From NCBI RefSeq assembly GCF_003946915.1, contig NZ_RPOC01000003.1:62001-126000 (forward strand): a DNA stretch of 64,000 nt. Direction: 5' to 3'. Made by a program: the position numbers and the translations under genes. The notes beneath the pieces were generated by a model, which ran no database searches, was not told where the DNA came from, and worked only from the letters and a program-made list of their open reading frames with translations. Shown here piece by piece: positions 18,445 to 26,468 of this stretch (within the stretch, counting starts at the first letter, position 1; every line of letters starts with the position of its first letter). The DNA comes from Flavobacterium ustbae (GTDB taxonomy: Bacteria > Bacteroidota > Bacteroidia > Flavobacteriales > Flavobacteriaceae).

Positions 18445-18600
18445 GGTATGGCCGTCCAGATTGTATCCAGAGCTTTTCAAAGCAATACCAATTTGATTTT
18501 GGGAAGTAGATTGTGTAGAACTGTAAGACGTAATTTATACTTCCCGAATAAACTCGGTCTTACGGTTTTTCACAATATCAATTAGAACTAGTTTATATTT
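18445..18600 (-). promoter_or_regulatory. Conserved promoter and structured leader of kinase locus A
   Basis: Read on the minus strand, this holds the palindrome-like TGTGAAAAACCGTA (18561-18574). Fifteen nt later comes GGGAAGT, which forms the inverted pair GGGAAGT (18501-18507 on the plus strand) and ACTTCCC (18539-18545) 31 nt apart. GGTAT-GC (18445-18452) pairs with GCAATACC (18482-18489) with one mismatch. Every one of these elements, and their spacing, recurs at locus B (26683-26815). Confidence 0.6.
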
Positions 18601-18678
18601 TTGTTTTAGTCTGCAGACAAAACTTGAACTAATTTCTGATGCAAAGGAAAGACGTTTCTAGGCCACTGTTGACAAGGG

Positions 18679-18732
18679 ATTCCCAGAATTCCCGCGTATT
18701 CCTGAGATTCCTAAGAATTCCCGGGAATTCCC
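18679..18732. repeat. Six helically phased ATTCC repeats
   Basis: ATTCC(C/T) starts at 18679, 18688, 18698, 18707, 18717 and 18727, giving intervals of 9, 10, 9, 10 and 10 bp. The last copy lies in the 10-bp palindrome GGGAATTCCC (18723-18732). They lie about 260-315 bp upstream of the locus A lipoprotein start. Confidence 0.7.
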
Positions 18733-19478
18733 AGTAAAACAAATTTGCAAAACCCAGTTTGAATTATTGAAAAGGCTAAACTATCTCTATTATTATAGAT
18801 GCAATTACTTTGACAAAAGTTGGTTTTGAACTATTAAAAAATATAGAAATAGTATAGAATTAAAATAAAAATTGAAAGTTGGGAAACGAATCGAATTGTT
18901 TCAATAGAAAATAATGGCATATAAAGAAAGTTTTGGTGAATAATAAGCACGACGAGTCGAAAGAAATTCCTAAAAAGGAAATCTTTTTGCTGAAGTTTGG
19001 AGATTTATTTTCTAATTAGATTTAGAATATAAATCTAAAACAATTAAGATGGAAGATGAAGCGATTGCTCGAGTCTAATTTCTGAAGATAAAATTTGAAC
19101 AGAAATAAGTTTTGATAGAATTGTTTCGAAATGAAACGAGCTCGCATTCTTGAAAAAAAGATGCGAAAAAGGGAAAAAAGAATGATTTTTTAAGAAAGAA
19201 TTTTGGCGTTTAAATGATTGTTTTTTCGGCATATATTTACTGTTATTTACACTATAAAGATAAGAAAAAAAATCTGTTAAACCTAATGAAAATCAATAAA
19301 ATAACAACTTTTTTAATAGAAAAATGACACTTTTTTTGAACTGGTTTTCAACGTATTAGCGACTGATTTAGTACTGCGAAAAACTTGCTTTTCATCTTAG
19401 TCCAAATGCAATAAAATTGCCTATATTTATGAATAAAAATACTTATTTAGTTAACCATTTAGTTTAAAAATATCATTT
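18733..19478. other. AT-rich region without a convincing gene
   Basis: I see no coding region, RNA gene or strong repeat. A 62-codon minus-strand frame at 19044-19232 has poor composition and no family signature. Confidence 0.5.
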
Positions 19479-19844
19479 ATGAAAAAGATCTTAATACTAT
19501 TAATTGTTTTATGCACTTTTGGTTGTGAAAAATATGTAGTATCGTTTGAGCAGCCAACAAATATGAAACTGGATAATTTAAAATTGGAAGTTTTTCTTGA
19601 TAAAGAAAAAATGCAGGATATTAATTTGAAAGCAACAGAAGCATTACCATCTTACGAAACGATAGGATTGTCAGTTTCTGGCGAAGGAAAACACTTGCTT
19701 CAGATTAAAACTAAAGATACAACCTTTAATTTTGAGGTAAAATATCCCGAGGAAAGATATATTATGATTACAACTCATTTAAAAAATAATGGCAAAATTC
19801 ACGTCGGAATCTTAAAACAGAGTTACAAGTATAGAGTGCGTTAA
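19479..19844 (+). CDS. Hypothetical lipoprotein
   Basis: A 121-residue lipoprotein with a short signal peptide and lipobox TFGC (C16). The mature part reads as an all-beta domain with alternating hydrophobic strands, reminiscent of an immunoglobulin-like or transthyretin-like sandwich, but no family is recognised. It is monocistronic, followed by two copies of a dispersed repeat. The function is unknown. Confidence 0.7.
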   Translation: MKKILILLIVLCTFGCEKYVVSFEQPTNMKLDNLKLEVFLDKEKMQDINLKATEALPSYETIGLSVSGEGKHLLQIKTKDTTFNFEVKYPEERYIMITTHLKNNGKIHVGILKQSYKYRVR

Positions 19845-19894
19845 AAGCTTTTTAACCGCAGAGCACGCAAGGACTTTTCGCAAAGTGCGCAAAT

Positions 19895-20126
19895 ATATTT
19901 TAGCCACAGATTAACCAGATTAGCACAGATTTTTTTTAATCCTTTTAAATCTAATAATCTGTGGCTATAATTTTTTTGGTACAAGCTTTGCGAACTTTGC
20001 TTTTGTATACGTAACAGAAGATATTTTAGCCACAGATTAACCAGATTAGCACAGACTTTTTAAATCCTTTTAATCTAGTAATCTGTGGCTATAATTTTTT
20101 TTGGTACAAAGCTTTGCGAACTTTGC
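19895..20126. repeat. Two direct copies of a GCCACAGATTA repeat
   Basis: Two ~105-bp nearly identical copies (about 19895-20000 and 20021-20126). Each opens with TTTTAGCCACAGATTAACCA, contains the inverted ends GCCACAGATTA and TAATCTGTGGC, and closes with GCTTTGCGAACTTTGC. The family also occurs near 2560-2640. The hairpins may serve as transcription stops for the flanking convergent genes. Confidence 0.75.
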
Positions 20127-20141
20127 GTTTAAAAAATAAGA

Positions 20142-21494
20142 CTACGATAAAAAGTCCTTAAACCACAATCCAGAATTTTTTATGGTGCGTTTTTGTGTTT
20201 CAAAATCGACATGAATTAAACCGAAACGGGCATTATAACCTTCAGCCCATTCAAAATTATCGGTTAAAGTCCAGACAAAGTAACCGTCAACATTTAAACC
20301 GTCTTCTTTGGCTTTTAAAATCTGTTCTAAGTGATCTTGAATATAGTGAGTACGTTTAATATCATGAACTTTTCCGTTTAGTACAGTATCTGGAAAAGCG
20401 GCTCCGTTTTCGGTAATAATGATTTTTCGGATTCCGTCATAATCATTAAATTTTTTCAGCACATGGTATAACGCAGGAGGATAAACCTCCCAGCCCATAT
20501 CTGTTGCAATTACCTTTCTTTTTTCGGCACTTACTAATTCGGCGCCAATGTAAGGTGTAAGCATAGAAGATTTTACTACCTCTCGTGTGTAACATTGCAG
20601 GCCTATAAAGTCAAAATCGAAATCGAGATTGTTTAAATCGTCTTCTAAAATGTAGCTATTGAGTTTTTTAAGTACTGGAAGATCTTTCTGCGGATATCCT
20701 AATCCTAAAATAGGTTCTATAAAAGTTCTGTTGAGTAAAGTGTCCACACGTTTTGCAGCTTCAACATCTTTTGAACTTTCGGTCGCAGGCTCGATATGCG
20801 TGCAAGAAAATGTAGTGCCTATATTGGCATGCGGAATTCGTTCGCGAATTATTTTTGCTCCTCCCGCAGTTGCCAGAGCAACATGATGCATGGCTTTTAA
20901 GTAATTAGAAATCCCTTTTTTTCCAGGTGCATGAATGCCTAAAAAATATCCAGCTCCTGTAAACACCGAAGGTTCGTTTATTACCATCCAGTTTTTGACA
21001 CGATCGCCAAAATGTTGCACACAGACTTCGACATATTCTTTAAACCACGAAACAGATTCTCGGTTTGTCCAGCCTCCTTTTACTTCTAGAGCGTGTGGCA
21101 GATCCCAATGGTAAAGCGTTATCCAAGGTTCTATACCAGAAGCCAGCAACGAATCTATAATTTTGTTGTAGTACTCGACTCCTGCTTTATTAACAGGATG
21201 AACGCCAGTTGGCATAATTCTCGGCCAGCTGATAGAGAATCTAAAATTCGGGATATTTAATTCCTTAATTAACTTAATATCGTCCTGATAACAATTGTAG
21301 AAATCGCAGGCAGTTAAGGCATGATGACCGTTTTTAATTTTTCCTTTTTGAGAAGTAAAAACATCCCAGATAGAAGAACCTTTTCCGTCAGAATCATGCG
21401 CGCCTTCAATTTGGAAAGCGGCGGTTGAGACACCCCACAAGAAATCGTCTCCAAATTGGTTTTTATTCAGAAATGAGCTTTCAATTTTATTCAT
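20142..21494 (-). CDS. Glycoside hydrolase family 1 beta-glucosidase
   Basis: A 450-residue cytoplasmic enzyme of full family length, with no signal peptide. The GH1 N-terminal signature FLWGVSTAAFQIEGA is present. The acid/base is E174 in VINEP and the nucleophile is E362 in ITENGAAF, the two glutamates of the retaining mechanism. TLYHWDLPHAL and the C-terminal WTLTDNFEWAEGY also match. It hydrolyses beta-glucosides or related short beta-linked sugars taken up by the cell; the exact sugar is unknown. It stands alone with no transporter or SusCD pair beside it. Confidence 0.95.
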   Translation of the reverse strand: MNKIESSFLNKNQFGDDFLWGVSTAAFQIEGAHDSDGKGSSIWDVFTSQKGKIKNGHHALTACDFYNCYQDDIKLIKELNIPNFRFSISWPRIMPTGVHPVNKAGVEYYNKIIDSLLASGIEPWITLYHWDLPHALEVKGGWTNRESVSWFKEYVEVCVQHFGDRVKNWMVINEPSVFTGAGYFLGIHAPGKKGISNYLKAMHHVALATAGGAKIIRERIPHANIGTTFSCTHIEPATESSKDVEAAKRVDTLLNRTFIEPILGLGYPQKDLPVLKKLNSYILEDDLNNLDFDFDFIGLQCYTREVVKSSMLTPYIGAELVSAEKRKVIATDMGWEVYPPALYHVLKKFNDYDGIRKIIITENGAAFPDTVLNGKVHDIKRTHYIQDHLEQILKAKEDGLNVDGYFVWTLTDNFEWAEGYNARFGLIHVDFETQKRTIKNSGLWFKDFLS

Positions 21495-21703
21495 TCAATC
21501 GTTTTTTCCTTTATAATTAAGTGGTTATTAATGTAGGAAAGAAGACTGCATAGCTCTTAAAAAAAGCCATTCTTTGAAAGATACTAGAAATTTTAGATTA
21601 AATAGTTTCATAACGATTAGTTTTATATCAAATTAAGAAAACTAATGTGAATTTATTGTAAAGTAATAATTATCAAATGATTAAAAATAAAAATGGGAAG
21701 ATT

Positions 21704-21913
21704 TTAGTCTTCCCATCCGCAAAGTGTCAAACCCAAATTTTGCGCTTGTTTAAGTGATGTTTTTACTGTTTCGTGACTACAAGAAGATAATCCGCGGCAT
21801 GTTTCTTTGTAATGGTATTTTTTGGCTCCCGTAGGTCCGCAGATGTAAACAGAAGTTTCGACGGGGTGAAACGAACTGAGAATCAAAAATAAAAAGAGTA
21901 AAGTGTATTTCAT
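21704..21913 (-). CDS. Small secreted Cys/His-motif protein
   Basis: A 69-residue protein with a hydrophobic signal (MKYTLLFLFLILSSFHPVET) and a compact mature domain containing VYICGPTGAKKYHYKETC, then RGLSSCSH and a final LCGW. The spacing C-x8-H-x4-C-x5-C recalls a small metal-binding or disulfide-stabilised domain that I have seen in Bacteroidota, with no assigned function. The protein at 22590-22796 shows a related H-x4-C layout. The longer frame to 21973 lacks a plausible start context, so the ATG at 21913 is used. Confidence 0.65.
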   Translation of the reverse strand: MKYTLLFLFLILSSFHPVETSVYICGPTGAKKYHYKETCRGLSSCSHETVKTSLKQAQNLGLTLCGWED

Positions 21914-22014
21914 AATGTGGTATTTAAAAGAGAGTAAAGAGCAAAGAGGATAGAAAAAAGAAAACAAAAACAATAGTAAGCATTATCTAATTATCTAATT
22001 GACGAATTATCTAA

Positions 22015-22428
22015 TTATTTAACAACCAACTGATATTCGTTTCCTTTTTTATCAACCGCTTTAAGTTTCCCGTGAGAAACCCATTCGGTATTAATTTCTA
22101 GTTCAGGAATACTATCTGTTATTAAAATCCCTGCGCCGTATTTTCCTTCGGTATTAATGTTTCCAAAAACCGAATCGCCTTTTATGTTTATTCCTTTTAC
22201 ATGATAATTGTACTTATAATGCCCCGGATGCCCCGTTCTGTATTCGTATTTATAAGTTGAATTTACATGGTATGTTTTGGCTTCCTCTGGCGTAATGGTT
22301 TTACGGTCATCTGCAGTAATGACATTTTTATAAAACGTACTTACTTGCGGTTGCGGAGGCGGTGCGCTGGCTTTTTTGCAGGAAAAGAAAAATAGTAATA
22401 CAAATAGGAGGGAGTAGTTTTTTAGCAT
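22015..22428 (-). CDS. Hypothetical lipoprotein
   Basis: A 137-residue lipoprotein. The lipobox FFSC gives C17, followed by a short Pro-rich linker (SAPPPQPQV). The soluble domain contains repeated Tyr/His segments (YKYEYRTGHPGHYKYNYH, about residues 59-76) and ends in a small beta domain. The Tyr/His-rich patch could bind metal, but there is no family support. The function is unknown. Nothing indicates an operon with the flanking genes, although all lie on the same strand. Confidence 0.68.
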   Translation of the reverse strand: MLKNYSLLFVLLFFFSCKKASAPPPQPQVSTFYKNVITADDRKTITPEEAKTYHVNSTYKYEYRTGHPGHYKYNYHVKGINIKGDSVFGNINTEGKYGAGILITDSIPELEINTEWVSHGKLKAVDKKGNEYQLVVK

Positions 22429-22589
22429 AGGCGATTTAGTTTTGGTTAAAAGCTATAATTTAATATGATTTAGTTGGGATAAATCTAATTAGAATTAAAT
22501 TTTTTGAAATGAGTACTTATACGGGATTTTTGACATGCTTAATTTCTTCCCTCCCAATATTCAAAATTGAGAGTGAAGATTGCTAACCT

Positions 22590-22796
22590 TTAACTTGTAT
22601 GGCATTCATTGCAACAAGTTTTACACCCATTCGATTTTGAATAAGTTTTTTTAGCCTCTGCCACAGCATCTTTACAATTTGAAAATATTCCTAAATATTT
22701 TCGATTTAAGAAAGATGGTAAATAAATACAGCTTTCTGTATGAACTTCATGATCACCATTTGGCTGAGCGTTTTGATTTACATAATAAGTTTTCAT
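22590..22796 (-). CDS. Small conserved Cys-rich cytoplasmic protein
   Basis: A 68-residue protein without a signal peptide. The layout is YYVNQNAQPNGDHEVHTESC, then LGIFSNCKDAVAEAKKTY and a terminal NGCKTCCNECH cluster. From memory, similar small proteins of unknown function occur in several bacterial phyla. The six cysteines and nearby histidines suggest a zinc site. Its promoter region carries the 14-bp palindrome and the 22-nt spaced box that also precede the lipoprotein operon at 23351-23902, so the two units are probably co-regulated. Confidence 0.75.
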   Translation of the reverse strand: MKTYYVNQNAQPNGDHEVHTESCIYLPSFLNRKYLGIFSNCKDAVAEAKKTYSKSNGCKTCCNECHTS

Positions 22797-22830
22797 AATT
22801 TAATGTTTTAAGGTTTGAAAATATTTCTAG

Positions 22831-22874
22831 TAAAAGTAAAACCAATCAAGACCAGTATTTTATGGAAATCCGTA
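22831..22874 (-). promoter_or_regulatory. Palindrome plus -7 box upstream of the Cys-rich protein
   Basis: On the minus strand TACGGATTTCCATA (plus 22861-22874) is followed by 22 nt and then TACTTTTA (plus 22831-22838), a near match to TAnnTTTG. The intervening AAATACTGGT...ATTGG sequence is shared with 23932-23975. Confidence 0.6.
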
Positions 22875-22913
22875 AGTGTTGCAGAGTTTAATCAAGTTTT
22901 TAAGAAGGCTTAA

Positions 22914-22945
22914 ACAAAAAAAGAGGACAATAAATCTCCTCTTTT
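22914..22945 (-). terminator. Terminator of the two-lipoprotein operon
   Basis: AAAAGAGGA (22919-22927) pairs with TCCTCTTTT (22937-22945). On the minus strand the stem is followed by a T-run, downstream of the gene ending at 22978. Confidence 0.82.
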
Positions 22946-22977
22946 AGACAGATAATTTTTTAGTGAACATTTTGAAT

Positions 22978-23316
22978 TTAGTTTCTACAATCAATCATAA
23001 TCGTTCCCGCTTGACAAATGTATACACTATTAACTCTCGTGTCGCCTTTATAGTGATCTTCCAGATCATTCTTTAAATCTTCGTATTCTTCTGTGTTTAC
23101 AATCTTTTGTATTTTTACATTTATCAAGCGACCAATAGGAGAGATAGTATATAATCCATCACTAGTTGTTTTAGAATATTTGTCAGGAGAAAATCCATAA
23201 CTTTCATATTCTGTTTCTAAAGATTGTACAAAAGAATCCGTTTCTTTATATAATTCATTTTTGGTTGAACAGCCAAATATTGTAGTTGTAATTAAGAATA
23301 GTATAATTTTTTTCAT
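22978..23316 (-). CDS. Hypothetical lipoprotein
   Basis: A 112-residue lipoprotein with lipobox IFGC (C16). The mature part has a helical N-terminal half and two cysteines close to the C-terminus (YICQAGTIMIDC), probably disulfide-linked in the periplasm. No family is recognised. It is the second gene of a probable operon with 23351-23902 (34-nt gap) and is followed by an intrinsic terminator. Confidence 0.68.
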   Translation of the reverse strand: MKKIILFLITTTIFGCSTKNELYKETDSFVQSLETEYESYGFSPDKYSKTTSDGLYTISPIGRLINVKIQKIVNTEEYEDLKNDLEDHYKGDTRVNSVYICQAGTIMIDCRN

Positions 23317-23350
23317 AACTTAATTGGATTATAATTTATATTTTAAAAAA

Positions 23351-23902
23351 CTACCATTTTAAATCTACGGTATTAAATTCAAGGATTTGATTTCCCGCTT
23401 GATATAGAGGTAATGAAATAAGTGTTTTTTTTGATTGTTTCAGTTTTGATAAAAATTTTGCTTCATTATCGATAAAAATAAAATTACTGCTTCCGTCTCT
23501 CGGTTCGCTATAACTAAATTTTATTGGTTTTTCTTCGTCGAAGCGAACAGTGATAAAATTATTATCATAACCTCCACTTATTTGTCCTTTATCTATTTCT
23601 AAATATATATTTAAGCGATCTCTTTTCATTAATGTTAATTGGCCATAGTTAAGTCCCTCATATGGGAAATCTAAATCCAAACTTTCGTTAGATAATATCT
23701 GAGCAAATTTGACTGATTGTGATGTCATTTTATCAGTTGATTGATGATATTCCCATTTATTAATAGTTGTTGAGGAATCAACAACTATTGCAGCTGTGTC
23801 TACTACTGCTGTAAGTTCTGTTTCTGATGCAATAGTTCTTTGGCAGGAACATAATAATATAATACTAAAGAATCCAATGATTTGAATAATAAGGTTTTTC
23901 AT
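23351..23902 (-). CDS. Hypothetical lipoprotein
   Basis: A 183-residue lipoprotein. Its lipobox LCSC places the lipid on C20. The mature part is Ser/Thr-rich at first, then beta-rich with a segment FPYEGLNYGQLTLMKRDRLN, and looks like one soluble domain. The function is unknown. The start is set at the ATG at 23902; the longer frame runs through the promoter. It leads the operon with the lipoprotein at 22978 and is preceded by the palindrome/-7 arrangement at 23932-23975. Confidence 0.68.
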   Translation of the reverse strand: MKNLIIQIIGFFSIILLCSCQRTIASETELTAVVDTAAIVVDSSTTINKWEYHQSTDKMTSQSVKFAQILSNESLDLDFPYEGLNYGQLTLMKRDRLNIYLEIDKGQISGGYDNNFITVRFDEEKPIKFSYSEPRDGSSNFIFIDNEAKFLSKLKQSKKTLISLPLYQAGNQILEFNTVDLKW

Positions 23903-23931
23903 GATTTTAATTTTTAAATTGTTTAACAAGT

Positions 23932-23975
23932 CAAAAGTAAACCCAATAAAAACCAGTATTTTACGGAAATCCATA
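23932..23975 (-). promoter_or_regulatory. Palindrome plus -7 box upstream of the lipoprotein operon
   Basis: On the minus strand TATGGATTTCCGTA (plus 23962-23975), then exactly 22 nt, then TACTTTTG (plus 23932-23939), a perfect TAnnTTTG box. No -33 TTG is at the expected place, which suggests an activator site. Confidence 0.62.
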
Positions 23976-24001
23976 ATCTATAAAATTTAGATCTTAGAAA
24001 T

Positions 24002-24026
24002 AAAAAAAGCTCCAAGAAGGAGCTTT
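24002..24026 (-). terminator. Intrinsic terminator of kinase locus B
   Basis: AAAGCTCC (24006-24013) pairs with GGAGCTTT (24019-24026). On the minus strand it is followed by seven T residues, just downstream of the response regulator gene. Confidence 0.85.
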
Positions 24027-24044
24027 AGAATGGAGTAAGAGAAT

Positions 24045-24713
24045 TTAAATAATTCCCATATCTTTTGTAATCGAAACCAAATGCACGGTATTATTTGCCT
24101 TGAAAAAATCTTTTAGTTTGGCTAACCTTTTTTCCATGGCACTTTTACTATTTGGTTTAATTTCGTTGCTTTTAAAAATTTCTATAATTTCGTCTTGAGA
24201 GGTTCCGTCAGACAAATATTTTAGAATTTTAATATCGACATCGTCTATTTCGTAATTGCCTTTTTCCTGAAGTGCAGAAGCAACTTCGGGCGAAATAAAT
24301 TTTTGATCTGAAGTAGAAATTATCGCAATGGCTTTTTTGAGTTCATCAATACTGTTTCGGCCTTTTAGTACAAAGGCATTAATTTCAGAATCTTCAAAAA
24401 GTGATTTTATTCGAGCATTTTTATCTTCAATAGAGTAGGCAATAATTTTAATATCAGGTTGCAGTTCACGAACTTTTTCGATTAGCTCATCACCACTTCC
24501 AATTTTCACTTCACGATGGTCTTTTTTAAAAGAAAGATCACTAATCAATAAATCATATGGTTCATTATCTAGAATGGCCTTTCTTATTTTTAGAAAAGCA
24601 TCGTCACAATATTTGGCGTGCTGAAAATTGACAATGTTGAGGTCGCTCAAAGTTTGTTTTACGGCTAAATTGAATTCTTCAAAATCCTCGGCAATAATTA
24701 CTTTTTTAAACAT
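24045..24713 (-). CDS. Response regulator with LuxR-like C-terminal HTH (locus B)
   Basis: A 222-residue regulator. The receiver domain (about 1-130) has the acidic pocket E9-D10, phospho-acceptor D59 (LLISDLSF) and the conserved lysine in FVLKGR. The C-terminal part (about 155-215) has the helical order of a NarL/LuxR-type DNA-binding domain (DVDIKILKYLSDGTSQDEI), though it is divergent. It follows the kinase gene by 6 nt, so the two are surely cotranscribed and form a two-component pair. It is the best candidate to bind the TACGG/CCGTA palindromes found before its own operon and nearby units (inference). The orphan kinase of locus A may also signal to it. Confidence 0.87.
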   Translation of the reverse strand: MFKKVIIAEDFEEFNLAVKQTLSDLNIVNFQHAKYCDDAFLKIRKAILDNEPYDLLISDLSFKKDHREVKIGSGDELIEKVRELQPDIKIIAYSIEDKNARIKSLFEDSEINAFVLKGRNSIDELKKAIAIISTSDQKFISPEVASALQEKGNYEIDDVDIKILKYLSDGTSQDEIIEIFKSNEIKPNSKSAMEKRLAKLKDFFKANNTVHLVSITKDMGII

Positions 24714-24719
24714 GGGCTC

Positions 24720-26414
24720 TTATTTAGGCATTGTTATTTTTACTTTAAAACCTTTATTAGGTTCAGTGTCAAAAGTAATGGTTCCTTTAACGGCCAAAAT
24801 ACGGATTTCCATATTTTGCAAACCATTTTTTATAATTTTTGATTTTTCGCAGCCTTTGCCCGTATCACTGTAGTCAATAAATAAAGAATTGGAATCTGAA
24901 TTAAATTTTATTGAGGCTACATTAGCTTCACTGTGTTTTTTCATATTGACCATTAATTCATTCAAAACTCTCTGAATGGCGACTTTTTTTAAATGCTCTA
25001 CCGAATCCCAGTTGACTTTTTCAACACCATTAATAATAACGTTTGTTTGAGGACTATTGTAAGTTGAAAGCATTTCTTTTAAATTATTCGAATAATTTGG
25101 ACCAGTATCGATATCACTATTTTCTCTAGAAATTCCACGAACTCGCGAATAAATATCATCTAGTTTTTGTAGCAGATTTTCTTTGCTATTCTCATTGGCT
25201 AAAGGCTGAGTTTGCGTGTAAGTGATGGCATGAAAAACATCATTTGCTAATCCGTCGTGAATATCTTTGGCAATTCGGGTTTCGGTATCATATGCTGTTT
25301 TTATGTTCTTTATACGATTTCTATTGTCATATTGTTTTTTAAAATAAACCAGTAAAAGCAGAAAGATTACAAAGGCAGCAATAAATATTGCTCTTTCTTT
25401 TTCAGCATCTTTTAATGCTACTAAATTTTCTGCTCTTTGTAAACGAAGTTTTTGGTTTTCGTCTTTTTCTTTTTTCGAATCGTATTTTATTTTGGCAAAT
25501 TTATTTTTGTAGTTGTTTCTGATGCTAATAATACTATCATTAATTGCGATGTATTTTTGACCAAACTGAATTCCAGCATCATTCGAAATCAAAAATGATA
25601 ATGCTTTCAGGCGCTCATCTACGCTATTTAATTTTGTTGATGTTTGATATGCTTTTTGAGCAAATTCATTGGATTTTTTAATATTTGTTTTCGAATAAAA
25701 TTCTGCTAAATGCAGATAGCTTTCAATGCTTCCGTAAAAATCATCAGATTTTGTTCTTATTTCCAGACTTTCATTCATCAGTTGAAGTCCTTTTTCGTTT
25801 GATCCCTTTTTGAAATAAGCAAAACCTAAGTTGTCGATAACTCTAGCTTTACTTTTTACAAAATTATCTAATGCTTTTGTTTTTAAAATCGACTCTAAAA
25901 TTTTAATTGCCTCGTCGTAATTCTTTTTTTTAATGTAGATAACGGCTATATTATTTAAAGGTGATTGTTTTGCAACTTGATTATTTGCTTCTTTAATTGC
26001 TTCATTATAATAAAAAATAGCATCATCATAAATTGAGAGCTCTTTATCGGCAATTCCGAATAAATTGTTTATTGCAGCTTTATAGTTTTGGTCAATTTTT
26101 GCAAAAGGCAATGCTTCAGTTAATGTTTCTTTACTTCCATAATAATCACCATTTATTTGCTGAATATTGGCCATCCGAATTAAATTATAAACAATATTAG
26201 AACTGTCTTTAGAACGCTCAAAGGCAATTTTTGATTTATTAAAAAGGTAAAAAGCATTATTATAATTGCTCTTTAAAAATTGCTCAGTGGCTTTTTCTTG
26301 TGTTAGTTTTGCTTCATTTTTTGAGTTCTCTGATTTGATTAATTGCGTTGTTTTTTCCTTACAAGAAATGGAAAGAAGGAAAATAAAAAAACAAAAAAAC
26401 GGGGATCGTAACAT
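24720..26414 (-). CDS. TPR-containing sensor histidine kinase (locus B)
   Basis: A 564-residue paralogue of the kinase at 16459-18168, alignable from end to end including the first residues (MLRSP..F). The lipobox-like SISC places C18. TPRs span about residues 40-290, with a coiled coil at about 300-330 and one TM helix at about 335-355. The phosphoacceptor is H386 in KDIHDGLAND, and the ATP domain has ELMVNMKKHS, DTGKGC and NGLQNM. It is transcribed after a small lipoprotein and before its response regulator. The ATG at 26414 is chosen over the frame to 26441 because it aligns with the paralogue and sits 5 nt after the conserved CGGGGAAAGTAA box. Confidence 0.9.
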   Translation of the reverse strand: MLRSPFFCFFIFLLSISCKEKTTQLIKSENSKNEAKLTQEKATEQFLKSNYNNAFYLFNKSKIAFERSKDSSNIVYNLIRMANIQQINGDYYGSKETLTEALPFAKIDQNYKAAINNLFGIADKELSIYDDAIFYYNEAIKEANNQVAKQSPLNNIAVIYIKKKNYDEAIKILESILKTKALDNFVKSKARVIDNLGFAYFKKGSNEKGLQLMNESLEIRTKSDDFYGSIESYLHLAEFYSKTNIKKSNEFAQKAYQTSTKLNSVDERLKALSFLISNDAGIQFGQKYIAINDSIISIRNNYKNKFAKIKYDSKKEKDENQKLRLQRAENLVALKDAEKERAIFIAAFVIFLLLLVYFKKQYDNRNRIKNIKTAYDTETRIAKDIHDGLANDVFHAITYTQTQPLANENSKENLLQKLDDIYSRVRGISRENSDIDTGPNYSNNLKEMLSTYNSPQTNVIINGVEKVNWDSVEHLKKVAIQRVLNELMVNMKKHSEANVASIKFNSDSNSLFIDYSDTGKGCEKSKIIKNGLQNMEIRILAVKGTITFDTEPNKGFKVKITMPK

Positions 26415-26419
26415 AAATC

Positions 26420-26431
26420 TTACTTTCCCCG
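26420..26431 (-). promoter_or_regulatory. Conserved box before the kinase start (locus B)
   Basis: The minus-strand 12-mer CGGGGAAAGTAA is identical in sequence and distance (5 nt) to the one at 18174-18185 in locus A. Confidence 0.5.
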
Positions 26432-26468
26432 AATTTAACAATTTATTGAAAACAATAAATTTTATTTT

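Noticed and set aside
19044..19232. 62-residue minus-strand ORF
   Set aside because: Low-complexity Phe/Ser/Lys composition, no start context, no signal peptide or family motif. It is probably a chance ORF in AT-rich DNA.
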